The notes below the pieces were generated by a model. That model was not told the DNA's origin, made no database searches, and saw only the letters and a program-made list of their open reading frames with translations. Positions 8,040-21,093 of a stretch of 64,000 nucleotides of DNA are shown piece by piece; within the stretch, counting starts at the first letter, position 1; each line of letters starts with the position of its first letter. Where the stretch lies: NCBI RefSeq assembly GCF_014322795.1, contig NZ_JAASTT010000020.1, positions 1-64,000 of the forward strand, read 5' to 3'. The stretch comes from Paenilisteria portnoyi. Its GTDB lineage: Bacteria; Bacillota; Bacilli; Lactobacillales; Listeriaceae. A program made the translations under genes and the position numbers.

Positions 8040-11000
8040 TTATTGAACACTTACTGCAATTCGATGGACTTCTTCGTGCTGAGCATTATACCCAATGATA
8101 CGAATACTTGCATCTTCATCTGGTACAAGTGATGACATATTTATCAACGTAAATTGTCTTGTTGTTTTATCTAATTTCGCTGTTTGAACAATATTTCCTC
8201 CCACAGATAGCTTAATTTCTACAATATCTTTACCATATGCGCCTGTGAGTATCTCGTCCCCAAATGAATAGGACTCGGCAGTTAATAGATAGTTGAATAC
8301 TCCATTGCCTGTAATATCAACATCTACACGGTTAATTTCATTGTATTGTTTATCTACTGCAACAATTTGTACAACATCCAGTGGACTAGTAATATACGAT
8401 GCGATATTAGCAAATGAGTAGCTCCCAGAAGAAGTGGCTGCTTGTGTTATCACTTTTCCATTCACCCATAGACGGACTTTGAACACATCCTTACCGAAGT
8501 CACCAGATAGCGTTCCGTCTCCAATTCTGAATGTTGTTGGCACTGTAATTATATTATCAAAAGTCGATGTTCCTGTTATGGAAACGGTAATACGGTTCAT
8601 TTCGTTGTATTGCGCATCCACGCCGACAATTTCTACTTTATCACCTGTCATCTTGATAAAACTTGCGACATTCGCAAAGGTATAACTACCATCTGGATTC
8701 AGTGTCGCTTGTGAAACGGCTTTTCCATTGACCCACAACCTTACTTTCGCAATATTTTTACCAAATGTACCAGTTAGATTATTGCTCCCCATTTGATACG
8801 CGACTGCAGTTAGTTTATCATCAAAAATGGATGTGCCAGATACCTTAACTGTTATCCGGTTTTTCTCTACATATTTTGAATCAACACCAACAACCTCTAC
8901 TTTGTCTGTAGCTTTAAAGATATAGCTTGTAGCATTTAAAAATTCATAGGTGCCATCTGGATTGACTGTTGCTTGCGTTACCGCCTTACCATTTATCCAA
9001 AGTCTGACTTTAGAAATTGCTGACCCAAATGTTCCGCTTAACTTCGCGTCGCCTATTTTATAAGGTTTTGCTGTCAAGCCGTCTGTCGATAGCGGTGTTG
9101 TGATGTTGACTGAGATCATTTTGACTAAGCTTGGATTATCAACCGAGGTTACCGTAATAACTGCTTCTCCATCGCCTACTGCCTTCCAATTGCCTAGTGC
9201 ATCTACTGTTATTACATCTGTATTGCTAGAATGGTAAACAGCAGCTTGATTTGCTCTAGAAGGGAAAATAGTCGTCGTCACGTGACCCGTAGCTCCATTC
9301 TTGGCTTGAACTTGATTCGTGCTTACTGCAATGGATGTTGCAGCCTCTTTTGGCAATAAAGCCTCATATTTATCTAGAAGTGTCCCCTTTAATGGCTCAG
9401 TCAAAGTTTCAATGGCGAGAACTAAATCATCCTTTAACTCCACATAATCGCTATTTACTAAAATAGGATCCCCTTGAATTTTACTAGCCAAGGCATCAAT
9501 TTTAACAGTTAGTTCTGCTTCTGCGTTATTCTTAAGTTTTTCATTCACTAAGCCTGATTTTGTGATAATAAATGTGTTCGTTTTTTGTGAGGTATCTACA
9601 ATTGGTAAATTATCTACTTTCAATCTACCTGGTTCCGCATGATAAATTCTTAACTTGTAGCCTATTTTAATATCAGGCATATCTATACTAGGAAGCGCAC
9701 CCGAACCAATCATTGACTTCGTGTACACAACATTATTGTTTAGATCCAGCACTTCTAATTTAGCATATTCTGTAGAACCGAAGTAAGAATGTGGGTCAGC
9801 ATATTTTAATTCCATAGCCAATTTCCCCGTATTTAAATCAACAATAGCTGTCGCAAATTCACCATCACCTAAACCTAAAAAATGAACTGTCTGACTTGTT
9901 AACGGACTTGCTTTTTTTATTGTGTAGTTGATTGTTACATCATTTGTCGCTTCTTTCACACGTAAATAATGCGTATCAAAACTATATTTAGTCGTCTTTC
10001 CTGTTGGTAAACCAATCGTGTAAATACCATTTGGTAAACTGCCAATATTCATATCCTTCGATGTGATTTTCATACGCTTGATTTCTTTAGAACCATTCGT
10101 TAAGATTAAATCTTGCCCTTCTACTTGTGAAAAATCATCAATTTTCAGATGCATCGTCGTACTTCCAGAAAGTCCACTTGATGCTAATTGCTCTGTGTCC
10201 ACTAGTGAAAAAGGAGTTGCCAGTCCAAGCTTATTTTGAATAGTTGTTAACTGGGAAGCTGGTACTAATTCTGTTAATGGTGCCACTGGTTTATAAAGAT
10301 GTAAGCGATTATCATCTTGTTGTTGCGCGGACATTGTTCCCCCGAGTGATAAGATAGTAGGCGTGAAATCAAAGCCGCTAGCCTGTCCATAATATTGGGA
10401 GATTAAATCAAATAGGTAGTGATTACTTGGCACAAAACCTGGTTGATTCGCAATTTTTCGATATTCTTTATTGAAAAGCGTAAAACCTTTGTCTCCAGCT
10501 TTATCTTGCAATGTAACAAGAGCAAGAAGCCTTGAGCGATGATCCCATTTCGTAACAGGAGTATGTGTCGTTTGCCACAAATTTGTAACCGTTCTCTCCA
10601 CACCAGATTTATCGCCATAAGCAAATAACCAGCCATTTTGATACATTCCTGTTCCCATTGTCTTTTTCTCATAAGCTGCTGCATAGAGATTGTTCCAAAC
10701 CTCTCCCGCGTCAAAACTGCTGTCACTCATAAATACGCCCTGATATCCGTGACCGATTTCGTGGAGACCGCCCCAACCTTTAGATAAATAAAAACCTGCC
10801 AATGTATCTCCATTCTGTGCAGTATGGCTGCCAGAATAATAAGCAGCACCGGATCCATGCGCATTTGCTTTCATGAAGTACTTGTTCGGAATATTTTTAT
10901 CAGTTGGATTTTCAGGGGCAAACGATAAACCATCCAACTCGTTATACGTTTCAAAAACATCTGTATAGTAATTAATAAGCGCATCAATAGAGGTGAAATC

Positions 11001-11552
11001 TTTCATATTTTTCATGAATGCTTTATCTTTTTTCGGTGCGAATGTTTGAAAATATGGGGTAGAGATTAAAGCAAATTCCGCATCGGAACTATCCCACTTT
11101 TGAAAGAACGCTGTTTCGTCATCTCCCTTATGGTATACTGGTAATTCTTTCATTACATCTGTCACTTTATATTCAATAACAGGTTTCTCTTTTCCAAATG
11201 TCGTATCAATGAAAGGTACAGCTGTATATCCATGACTAATCGTTTGCCATGTAGAGGTAACGTTCACTGATTTCTCTTTCTGGGAATCATCATTTAGCAA
11301 CTCCATTGTTAAATTTTCTTTAAAATTCGGATTCGTTTGTCTAATCTCAAGTTGCACATTAGCTGGTAAAATAATACCTAGATCTTGTTTATCATGGTAA
11401 ATACCTTTTGAAACACCTGCTATATCTAGCCATGTCGGCTTTTCTAGTACGTATAAAGGCTTCGTCTGTATAGAATCTGCATGTACTTGTTGTGCAAAAC
11501 CTCCTAACACTAGTAAAAACATTAATAATAAGATTGCTTGAACTTTTTTCAT
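8040..11552 (-). CDS. Secreted M60-family (enhancin-like) zinc metalloprotease with Ig-like repeats
   Basis: 1170 residues. Signal peptide about 1-26 (HADS). The M60 catalytic domain lies within about 40-450, with zinc motif HEIGH at 264-268 and the downstream Glu at 284 (HExxH...E). The middle region is followed by a Big_2-like Ig domain at about 755-840 (HSSNTDVITVD). Four C-terminal repeats of about 83 residues each follow (about 843-1170) with the G(T/D)FGK..(S/F)KVRLWVNGK core. The same repeat type ends the protein at 23814-26375. M60 enzymes cut mucin-type glycoproteins; viral enhancins are the founding relatives. There is no LPXTG motif, so it is secreted or held by the repeats. A mucosal or chitinous-host substrate is inference. 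Monocistronic. Confidence 0.88.
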   Translation of the reverse strand: MKKVQAILLLMFLLVLGGFAQQVHADSIQTKPLYVLEKPTWLDIAGVSKGIYHDKQDLGIILPANVQLEIRQTNPNFKENLTMELLNDDSQKEKSVNVTSTWQTISHGYTAVPFIDTTFGKEKPVIEYKVTDVMKELPVYHKGDDETAFFQKWDSSDAEFALISTPYFQTFAPKKDKAFMKNMKDFTSIDALINYYTDVFETYNELDGLSFAPENPTDKNIPNKYFMKANAHGSGAAYYSGSHTAQNGDTLAGFYLSKGWGGLHEIGHGYQGVFMSDSSFDAGEVWNNLYAAAYEKKTMGTGMYQNGWLFAYGDKSGVERTVTNLWQTTHTPVTKWDHRSRLLALVTLQDKAGDKGFTLFNKEYRKIANQPGFVPSNHYLFDLISQYYGQASGFDFTPTILSLGGTMSAQQQDDNRLHLYKPVAPLTELVPASQLTTIQNKLGLATPFSLVDTEQLASSGLSGSTTMHLKIDDFSQVEGQDLILTNGSKEIKRMKITSKDMNIGSLPNGIYTIGLPTGKTTKYSFDTHYLRVKEATNDVTINYTIKKASPLTSQTVHFLGLGDGEFATAIVDLNTGKLAMELKYADPHSYFGSTEYAKLEVLDLNNNVVYTKSMIGSGALPSIDMPDIKIGYKLRIYHAEPGRLKVDNLPIVDTSQKTNTFIITKSGLVNEKLKNNAEAELTVKIDALASKIQGDPILVNSDYVELKDDLVLAIETLTEPLKGTLLDKYEALLPKEAATSIAVSTNQVQAKNGATGHVTTTIFPSRANQAAVYHSSNTDVITVDALGNWKAVGDGEAVITVTSVDNPSLVKMISVNITTPLSTDGLTAKPYKIGDAKLSGTFGSAISKVRLWINGKAVTQATVNPDGTYEFLNATSYIFKATDKVEVVGVDSKYVEKNRITVKVSGTSIFDDKLTAVAYQMGSNNLTGTFGKNIAKVRLWVNGKAVSQATLNPDGSYTFANVASFIKMTGDKVEIVGVDAQYNEMNRITVSITGTSTFDNIITVPTTFRIGDGTLSGDFGKDVFKVRLWVNGKVITQAATSSGSYSFANIASYITSPLDVVQIVAVDKQYNEINRVDVDITGNGVFNYLLTAESYSFGDEILTGAYGKDIVEIKLSVGGNIVQTAKLDKTTRQFTLINMSSLVPDEDASIRIIGYNAQHEEVHRIAVSVQ

Positions 11553-11737
11553 TTTTTTCTCCTTTTTTGTAGTTCTCTAAAAACTACTTCCTTTATATTT
11601 AGTCCTATAATTATGCGACTACTTTAAGTTTAGCATTTTGATTGCTTTAGAAAATACATTATTTCCACATACCGTAAAAATAAAATGTAGATTTAATGAC
11701 AGTTTATCTATTTAAACTTACTTCCGTTTTATGTAAA

Positions 11738-11771
11738 TAAAAAAGTAGCCTCACATGCAGAGACTACTTTT
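11738..11771 (-). terminator. Terminator of the suf operon
   Basis: AAAAGTAG (11741-11748) pairs with CTACTTTT (11764-11771). On the minus strand TTTTTT follows. It is 16 bp past the sufB stop. Confidence 0.8.
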
Positions 11772-11786
11772 CCTATAAGACAGGTA

Positions 11787-13187
11787 TTAACCAATCGAAC
11801 CTTCCATTTCAAACTTAATCAAACGGTTCATTTCGACGGCATATTCCATTGGTAATTCTTTTGTGAATGGTTCAATGAAGCCCATGACGATCATTTCTGT
11901 TGCTTCTTCTTCTGTTACGCCACGACTCATCAGATAGAATAGTTGTTCCTCAGATACTTTAGAAACTTTCGCTTCGTGCTCTAGGGAAATATCGCTATTC
12001 AGGATTTCATTGTACGGAATCGTATCAGATGTGGACGCGTTATCCATAATCAACGTGTCACACTCGATATTCGAGCGAGATCCTGCTGAGTTACGGCCAA
12101 AGTGAACGATACCACGGTACGTTACGTTACCACCTTGTTTGGAGATTGATTTTGAGACGATAGTTGATGATGTGTTTGGTGCCAAGTGAAGCATTTTTGC
12201 TCCGGCGTCTTGGCGTTGGCCTTTACCAGCAATCGCGATGGAAAGTGTCATACCACGTGCTCCTTCACCGCGCAGATGAACAGCTGGGTATTTCATCGTT
12301 AATTTCGAACCGATATTTCCATCAATCCATTCCATTGTCGCATTTTCATCACAGAAAGTACGCTTGGTTACGAGATTGTAGACGTTGTTGGCCCAGTTTT
12401 GGATCGTTGTGTAACGGCAATAAGCATCGCGTTTAACAATGATTTCAACAACCGCCGAGTGAAGGGAATTCGTCGTGTAAACGGGAGCGGTACAGCCTTC
12501 TACGTAGTTTACGCTTGCGCCTTCATCCACAATAATTAGTGTACGCTCAAATTGTCCCATGTTCTCCGAGTTAATGCGGAAATAGGCTTGTAGCGGTGTA
12601 TCCACTTTTACGCCTTTTGGAACGTAGATGAACGAGCCACCTGACCAAACTGCTGAGTTAAGCGCTGCGAATTTATTGTCGGTTGGCGGGATAACTTTTG
12701 AGAAATACTCGCGGAAAATATCTTCGTTTTCTTTGAGTGCTGAATCTGTATCTTTAAAGACGATTCCGATGTCTTCTAAGTCTTTTTTCAGGTTATGGTA
12801 AACTACTTCGGATTCGTACTGCGCGGAAGCTCCGGCAAGATATTTCTGCTCTGCTTCGGGAATTCCGAGTTTGTCGAAGGTGCGTTTGATTTCGTCGGGA
12901 ACCTCGTCCCAATCGTTTACCGTGTGGTCCGATGGCTTCACGTAATAGCGAATATCTTCAAATTTCAGTTCGGATAAGTCGCCACCCCATTGCGGCATCG
13001 GCATTTTATAAAATTGTTCTAAAGACTTCAAGCGGAAATCAAGCATCCACTGAGGTTCTTCTTTAATACTTGAAATTTCTCTCACGATATCTTCTGTCAA
13101 GCCGCGTTCACTACGGAAAACGGATGTATCTTTATCATGAAAACCGTATTTATACTCGCCCATTTCTGGAATTTCAGTCATAGTCAA
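11787..13187 (-). CDS. sufB: SufB, Fe-S cluster scaffold subunit
   Basis: 466 residues, full length for SufB (about 465). Conserved segments include [13 protein letters not shown] near the N-terminus, [43 protein letters not shown], and the C-terminal [46 protein letters not shown]. It forms the SufBC2D scaffold on which Fe-S clusters are built in the cytosol. Last gene of sufCDSUB, 18 bp after sufU, followed by a terminator. A TAATTTTTG-like AT-rich context is absent; an AGGAGG box precedes the ATG. Nothing abnormal is seen. Confidence 0.97.
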   Translation of the reverse strand: MTMTEIPEMGEYKYGFHDKDTSVFRSERGLTEDIVREISSIKEEPQWMLDFRLKSLEQFYKMPMPQWGGDLSELKFEDIRYYVKPSDHTVNDWDEVPDEIKRTFDKLGIPEAEQKYLAGASAQYESEVVYHNLKKDLEDIGIVFKDTDSALKENEDIFREYFSKVIPPTDNKFAALNSAVWSGGSFIYVPKGVKVDTPLQAYFRINSENMGQFERTLIIVDEGASVNYVEGCTAPVYTTNSLHSAVVEIIVKRDAYCRYTTIQNWANNVYNLVTKRTFCDENATMEWIDGNIGSKLTMKYPAVHLRGEGARGMTLSIAIAGKGQRQDAGAKMLHLAPNTSSTIVSKSISKQGGNVTYRGIVHFGRNSAGSRSNIECDTLIMDNASTSDTIPYNEILNSDISLEHEAKVSKVSEEQLFYLMSRGVTEEEATEMIVMGFIEPFTKELPMEYAVEMNRLIKFEMEGSIG

Positions 13188-13205
13188 GATCCTCCTTTAA
13201 ACTTC

Positions 13206-16166
<2,961 letters not shown>

Positions 16167-16184
16167 GATTTATCCCTCACTCTC

Positions 16185-16973
16185 TTATTTTTGGTCAACG
16201 GTTTCTTCTTCTTCGTCAAACTCGATACCAAGTTCTTGCTTAATCCAGTCATAACCTTCGCCCTCTAAGCGCTTCGCAAGTTCAGATCCGCCACTTTTCA
16301 CGACTTTACCTTGCATCATTACGTGTACAAAATCAGGCTCGATATAGTTCAACAAACGTTGGTAATGGGTAATAATCAAGCAACCAAAACCTTCGCCACG
16401 CATTTCGTTAATTCCTTTAGAAACGACTTTCAGTGCATCGATGTCGAGTCCTGAATCGATTTCATCTAAAATCGCAATCGTTGGCTCAATCATCAATAAT
16501 TGCAGAATTTCGTTACGTTTTTTCTCCCCGCCAGAGAAACCTTCATTCAAATAACGCTCAGCCATCTCTTCGTCCATTTCTAAAATAGCCATTTTTTCGT
16601 CTAATTTGCGGATATATTGCATGAGCGGAATTTCTTTACCTTCTTCACGACGGCTATTAATCGCAGCACGCATGAATTCGGCGTTTGTAACCCCACTAAT
16701 TTCACTCGGATATTGCATGGCTAAAAATAGACCAGCACGAGCGCGTTCGTCTACTTCCATTTCCAGAACATCTTCCCCATCAAGTTCGATTGTTCCTTGC
16801 GTTACTTCATATTTAGGATGCCCCATTATTGCTGAGGATAGCGTCGATTTACCAGTTCCGTTAGGTCCCATTATTGCGTGGATTTCCCCAGTCGAAATTT
16901 CTAGGTTAACCCCTTTTAGAATCTCTTTACCTTCTATTTCAACATGTAAATCTTGAATTTTCAACGTTGACAT
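16185..16973 (-). CDS. sufC: SufC, ABC-type ATPase of the Suf complex
   Basis: 262 residues. Walker A GPNGTGKST, signature FSGGEKKRNEILQ and Walker B AILDEIDSGLD are all present, and the SufC-typical MQYPSEISGVTNAEFMR follows the Q-loop. Its ATPase activity drives conformational change in SufBD; it is not a transporter. First gene of sufCDSUB, with AGGAGG before the ATG. A TATACT -10 element lies at about 17031-17036 (minus strand), within a 15-bp palindrome described separately. Confidence 0.97.
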   Translation of the reverse strand: MSTLKIQDLHVEIEGKEILKGVNLEISTGEIHAIMGPNGTGKSTLSSAIMGHPKYEVTQGTIELDGEDVLEMEVDERARAGLFLAMQYPSEISGVTNAEFMRAAINSRREEGKEIPLMQYIRKLDEKMAILEMDEEMAERYLNEGFSGGEKKRNEILQLLMIEPTIAILDEIDSGLDIDALKVVSKGINEMRGEGFGCLIITHYQRLLNYIEPDFVHVMMQGKVVKSGGSELAKRLEGEGYDWIKQELGIEFDEEEETVDQK

Positions 16974-17027
16974 TAAAAATTACCTCCTAATTTTTTCGCA
17001 TTATTTTTCAGTACGTATGATTCTAGT

Positions 17028-17042
17028 TTAGTATAATTCTAA
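17028..17042 (-). promoter_or_regulatory. suf promoter -10 region inside a PerR/Fur-like palindrome
   Basis: TTAGTATAATTCTAA (plus strand) is an imperfect 7-1-7 palindrome with outer TTAG/CTAA arms, and the minus strand carries TATACT as a -10. It matches the PerR consensus TTATAATNATTATAA at about 11 of 14 defined positions. The rest of the 338-bp interval 16974-17311 shows no gene. I found no good -35. Confidence 0.35.
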
Positions 17043-17311
17043 TCTAATTACAACTATCCGAGACACATTCTTTTTAAATGGCTCCTAACTTTGCGTTAAA
17101 GCCTTGCTTCTCCCTCCATCGTTCATATTATCACTCATGGAATGACACTTGAGAAAATCGCCAATTAGCGTTCCCTATTAGTGTACCAAATTGCCACACC
17201 GAAAACACTCAAAAAGGTTTAAAAAAGGATTGTCGAAATGAAGTCGATATGCTATGGTTGTGTTAGTGTAACAATTCTGGAATACCCAAGATTATGGGAG
17301 GCATATTTAAT

Positions 17312-18370
17312 ATGAAGAAAGCCATCGTCGCCTTAGCTTTGATTGTCCTGTCGGTAGCCTTATTTTTAACGGCTTGCACATCGCCAAAATCAGAGTTCAT
17401 GTCATCTTTTCGAAACACCGTAAAAAACAAACAATTTACAACTCTAATAACGCTGCAACCAACGGCAATATCAGGTTTTGAGGAACTTAACCAACTGAAT
17501 CCGGATGCCTTAGTAGCAAGCAATATAACCGTCAAAACATCGCGTGACAGTGAACGCGATTTAACCTATAATACATTTGGCGTTCATGTCGGCGGCGTTC
17601 CAACAATGGATGTAACCGCCCATTCGTTCCAAAACGGCAGCACTGGCAAAATTTTTGTACCTGTCAATGATTTTTTCCAAACAGCAACACCTGTCACGAA
17701 CCTGCTAGATTTAGCGACCAATTCAGTATTTTCCAAAGTACTCGCTGAAAACGCAGACTTAAAAGACAAACAACTTGACCTATTACAAACGTGGCAAAAT
17801 GTAACCAATCAAGTCATCGATGAAAAAACGGTGGACGAGCAAGCCGATCAACTTCAAGCAATCGAAGGAAAAACCGCTTTCCTAATCTATGAAAACTTGA
17901 ATAAATTAGATAAAAGTCACTATCAAACAGAAAATGGGACGATTAAACTCACGCTTAGCAAAAAAGAACTCGCTGAATTGGCAAATGCATGGCTAGAAGA
18001 ATTCCGCTCCAATCATGACTTTATAAGTTTTTACGCAAACGTGTCGGGACTAAAAGAATCGCAAGCAAAGGAATCATGGAATGCTACTAGTAGCGATTTA
18101 CAAGAAACACTTAAGTCACTCATTCAAAATAAGAACATCCAGCTGAACACCGTGATGACCTTACATCCTGACGCAGACAAAGGTATTAAAAAACTTATCA
18201 TGTCCGTAGATTATGCTAATCAGGAAAACCATCAGAAACTAAAATTCGACTTTACGATGGAGCTCCGCGATTTTGAGAAAATTCCAGAGTCTCCAAATAA
18301 ATCAGATATTATTACAAAAAAAGAACTCGATACTGTGATGACAGATGTTATACAAGCACAACGGAAATGA
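17312..18370 (+). CDS. Predicted lipoprotein of unknown function
   Basis: 352 residues. Signal peptide MKKAIVALALIVLSVALFLTAC with lipobox L-T-A-C, so it should be diacylated on Cys22 and face outward. No domain is recognised in the mature part, which is rich in Asn, Gln, Lys and predicted helices and strands (VGGVPTMDVTAHSFQNGSTGKIFVPVNDFF, LSKKELAELANAWLEEFRS). The general look (long beta-rich N-terminal half, NGS.KIFVPV, then helical half) is like YusW/YehR-like or LppX-type lipoproteins, but this is not an assignment. The ATG at 17312 is chosen over 17294 because GGGAGGC lies 9 nt upstream. Monocistronic. Confidence 0.75.
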   Translation: MKKAIVALALIVLSVALFLTACTSPKSEFMSSFRNTVKNKQFTTLITLQPTAISGFEELNQLNPDALVASNITVKTSRDSERDLTYNTFGVHVGGVPTMDVTAHSFQNGSTGKIFVPVNDFFQTATPVTNLLDLATNSVFSKVLAENADLKDKQLDLLQTWQNVTNQVIDEKTVDEQADQLQAIEGKTAFLIYENLNKLDKSHYQTENGTIKLTLSKKELAELANAWLEEFRSNHDFISFYANVSGLKESQAKESWNATSSDLQETLKSLIQNKNIQLNTVMTLHPDADKGIKKLIMSVDYANQENHQKLKFDFTMELRDFEKIPESPNKSDIITKKELDTVMTDVIQAQRK

Positions 18371-18521
18371 TGGGATTAAATATATCCGCTTTCTTGATTT
18401 TCATGAAATTCTTAGATTCCCTTCCTTTTGTTTTCATCCGTTTTCTGTAATATAGTCTTTGTAAACAAGATAGCTTTTACGTTTCCCCCTTTTTTCGTAA
18501 TTGACTATCCTATCCTTTTTT

Positions 18522-18552
18522 CAAGCTAGTTCCCCTGCTAGCTTGTTTTTTT
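18522..18552 (+). terminator. Rho-independent terminator after the lipoprotein gene
   Basis: CAAGCTAG pairs with CTAGCTTG around an 8-nt loop, followed by seven T residues. It is 150 bp past the stop; the interval 18371-18521 shows no gene. Confidence 0.8.
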
Positions 18553-18566
18553 ATTTCTGGAACGAT

Positions 18567-18615
18567 AAAAAATGCGTATCGAAAATCTGTAACTAGATTT
18601 TCGATACGCATTTTT
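18567..18615. terminator. Strong bidirectional terminator
   Basis: A perfect 20-bp stem (AAAAATGCGTATCGAAAATC with its complement) and a short loop end in T-runs on both sides. It sits 7 bp past the GntR gene stop on the minus strand. Confidence 0.85.
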
Positions 18616-18621
18616 CTCTTT

Positions 18622-19350
18622 TCACCGTCTCGCAATATTCACCGTCGTAAACACAAATTTATCATACCGATGACGCGACTTCGAATACTCAAACGCCATC
18701 CCATTATTCAAATAAACTGTCTGCTCGACTTCAATCACAGGATCCGTCTCCGAACAATCAAGATACTCAAAATCCAATTGTCCTGGCTTATCCGCCCGAA
18801 TTTGCTTATAAGAACTCGCGATTTTCAAGTTCAAGCGTTCGCGAATATACGTATAAATCGAATGCTCCAATACTTCCTGCGTCACACCAGGAATCAACGC
18901 TACAGGCATGCACGTATGCTCCAAAACGTAAGGCTCTCCGTCCACAAGCCGCGCGCGAACAATATCATAGACCGGTGTTTCCAAATCAATATTTAATCGT
19001 TCCGCTACATATTTATCAGGAAATGTCACCTGGAACTGCACGATTTTACTTTCCACATCGCGCCCCTCTAGCAGCTTCGTAAAGCCGTTCACTTCCTGAC
19101 TATGAATATTCAACCGATCCATATCGAGCGCCGACTTAATGATAAACGTTCCGTGCCCACGTTTCCGATACAGCAACCCTTCCAAAACAAGAACCTCAAG
19201 TGCCTTCTTCATCGTCATACGGCTACAATCAAATTCTTTTGCAAGTGTCATTTCATCTGGAATTGGTTTATCAAGCGGATATTCCTTTGCGAAAATACGC
19301 TTTTTCAACTCTTCCGCGATAAAACTATATTTTGTCTGATTATTTGCCAT
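18622..19350 (-). CDS. GntR-family (HutC/UTRA) transcriptional regulator
   Basis: 242 residues. N-terminal winged helix (about 8-75: IAEELKKRIF...DEMTLAKEFDCSRMTMKKALEVLVLEGLLYRKRGHGTFI) and a UTRA effector domain (about 95-240) with IVRARLVDGEPYVLEHTCMP and IEVEQTVYLNNGMAFEYSKSRHRYDKFVF. HutC-type members sense sugars or sugar phosphates. It lies 42 bp downstream of the GH1 gene in the same direction, so it likely controls that gene. Start ATG at 19350 (MANNQTKYS) has AAGAGGTG 9 nt upstream; the GTG extension would overlap this site. As I recall, lmo0574-lmo0575 is the same gene pair. Confidence 0.92.
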   Translation of the reverse strand: MANNQTKYSFIAEELKKRIFAKEYPLDKPIPDEMTLAKEFDCSRMTMKKALEVLVLEGLLYRKRGHGTFIIKSALDMDRLNIHSQEVNGFTKLLEGRDVESKIVQFQVTFPDKYVAERLNIDLETPVYDIVRARLVDGEPYVLEHTCMPVALIPGVTQEVLEHSIYTYIRERLNLKIASSYKQIRADKPGQLDFEYLDCSETDPVIEVEQTVYLNNGMAFEYSKSRHRYDKFVFTTVNIARR

Positions 19351-19392
19351 GACGCTAAACACCTCTTTTTTCTTCCTATTCTATCACAAAAA

Positions 19393-20784
19393 TTACTCGG
19401 CGAAACCATGATTATCGGAAAGCTCTTTATACCAGCGCCCTGAGGACTTGACCGTACGTTTGTAATCTTGATCTAGATTAACTTCAACCAAGCCATAACG
19501 ATTTTTGTATGCATTGGCCCACGACCAGCAATCCATGAATGTCCACAAATGGTATCCTTTACAGTTCGCGCCTTCTTCCATTGCCTTATGCAACCATTTC
19601 AAATGATCTTTAATAAATGCGATCCGGTAATGGTCATCAATGTAGCCATCCGCCGTACGATAACGATCTTCACCCTCAACGCCCATCCCATTTTCAGAAA
19701 TGAAGAACGGAATGTTACCGTAATTATCACGCAGATTAATCGCAATATCATAAATCGCCTTCTCAAAAATTTCCCAACCCCGATACGGATTCATTTTGCG
19801 ATAGGGCATTTCATAGTTATCAAATAAATGCTCTGGCATGAGTGGCGCATCTGGATGAGCCGCATACTCCTTCGCTTTTACACGACGCGGCTGATAATAA
19901 TTCACGCCAAGAATATCGATAATATTGTTTTTAATAACCGCCAAATCTTCCTCCGTATACGTCGGCAAAATAGCATGTTCCTTCAAAATATCTACCAAAT
20001 CAGCTGGAAATTCGCCTTTTGTCACAGGATCTAGGAAACTGCGATTAAAAATCAAATCGGCAATATGTGCTGCGCGAATGTCAGCTGGATTTTGGCTACG
20101 TGGATAAGATGGCGTCAAGTTCAAGATAATACCAATCTCCCCGCCTTGTTCAAGCGCATGATATTCCTTCACCGCAAGCGAATGCGCAACCGTCGTGTGA
20201 TACGCCACTTGCACCGCCCGTTTGAAATCAACAACATTCGGATAATGCGCATCATATAAATAGCCCATCTCAACAGGAACAATCGGCTCGTTAAACGTAA
20301 ACCAATGCTTCACTCGATTACCAAACAGCTCAAAACACGTTTTTGCAAAAGTAGCGTAGGCACTCACAACTTCCCGGTTTTCCCAGCCACCGATTTCCTG
20401 CATCGACATCGGCATGTCAAAATGATACAAGTTCATAAACGGCTCGACACCATTCGCTAGCATTTCGTCAATCACACGGTTATAAAAATCAACAGCTTTC
20501 GGGTTTACCGCTCCAATCCCATCAGGAATCAAGCGCGACCACTGAATCGATGTCCGGAACGAATTATGTCCCGTTTCCTTCATTAACTGGATATCCTCTT
20601 TATATTGATAATAGAAATTAGACGTGTTCGCAGGTCCGACATCATTGAAAAAACGACCCGGTTCAATGTCATACCAATGATCCCAAATGCTCGGTTTTCT
20701 GCCATCCACATCAGCAGCACCTTCCGTTTGTGGACCCGAAGCCGCACTACCCCACCAAAAATCTTGCGGAAATTCATATTTCAT
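19393..20784 (-). CDS. Glycoside hydrolase family 1, probable 6-phospho-beta-glucosidase
   Basis: 463 residues. GH1 hallmarks: FPQDFWWGSAASGPQTEG, the acid/base motif WFTFNEP and the nucleophile motif FFISENGMG. The C-terminal SGRWYKELSDN is also typical. The SSGRWYK element and closeness to PTS-type enzymes suggest a phospho-substrate, but no PTS gene is next to it, so plain beta-glucosidase activity is possible. Cytosolic. Two adjacent ATGs (20787 and 20784) are possible; GGAGG is 8 nt before 20784. Cotranscribed with the GntR regulator. The AT-rich region before it (20850-20870) has a partial palindrome AAGTATAAACTTATAACTT that might be its operator. Confidence 0.9.
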   Translation of the reverse strand: MKYEFPQDFWWGSAASGPQTEGAADVDGRKPSIWDHWYDIEPGRFFNDVGPANTSNFYYQYKEDIQLMKETGHNSFRTSIQWSRLIPDGIGAVNPKAVDFYNRVIDEMLANGVEPFMNLYHFDMPMSMQEIGGWENREVVSAYATFAKTCFELFGNRVKHWFTFNEPIVPVEMGYLYDAHYPNVVDFKRAVQVAYHTTVAHSLAVKEYHALEQGGEIGIILNLTPSYPRSQNPADIRAAHIADLIFNRSFLDPVTKGEFPADLVDILKEHAILPTYTEEDLAVIKNNIIDILGVNYYQPRRVKAKEYAAHPDAPLMPEHLFDNYEMPYRKMNPYRGWEIFEKAIYDIAINLRDNYGNIPFFISENGMGVEGEDRYRTADGYIDDHYRIAFIKDHLKWLHKAMEEGANCKGYHLWTFMDCWSWANAYKNRYGLVEVNLDQDYKRTVKSSGRWYKELSDNHGFAE

Positions 20785-20903
20785 CATTTCTACCTCCAAG
20801 AGACGAGCATCAAACGCCCGTTTAATATCTTTATTATACCCTATTCATTTAAAAGTATAAACTTATAACTTGTCAAAGGTATATTTGATATGAAAGTAAA
20901 GTA

Positions 20904-20949
20904 AAAACACTCATTTGGACTAAATACAAACACCCAAATCGAGTGTTTT
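20904..20949. terminator. Hairpin between the GH1 promoter region and the small-toxin promoter
   Basis: AAACACTC-ATTTGG pairs with CCAAAT-CGAGTGTTT around a 14-nt loop, with T/A-runs on both sides. It may insulate the two divergent transcription units. No gene obviously ends here. Confidence 0.45.
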
Positions 20950-20973
20950 ATTATATTTCAATTCGATTAGAGA

Positions 20974-21002
20974 TATACATACTTCATCTTTCTTGTTATA
21001 AT
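20974..21002 (+). promoter_or_regulatory. Promoter of the holin-like toxin gene
   Basis: TATACA (20974-20979), 17-bp spacer, then TATAAT (20997-21002). The transcript would have a leader of about 85 nt before the toxin ATG. Confidence 0.6.
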
Positions 21003-21093
21003 AAAATCAGTAGAGACGTAAAGATGGTGGCTATCAACATGAAGGTGGTGATGCTTATGAACATGAGCGCTAACCCTTTGGAAAGGATCAGCA

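Noticed and set aside
20850-20870. GntR operator upstream of the GH1 gene
   Set aside because: AAGTATAAACTTATAACTT is only partly symmetrical; kept as a remark, not as a feature.
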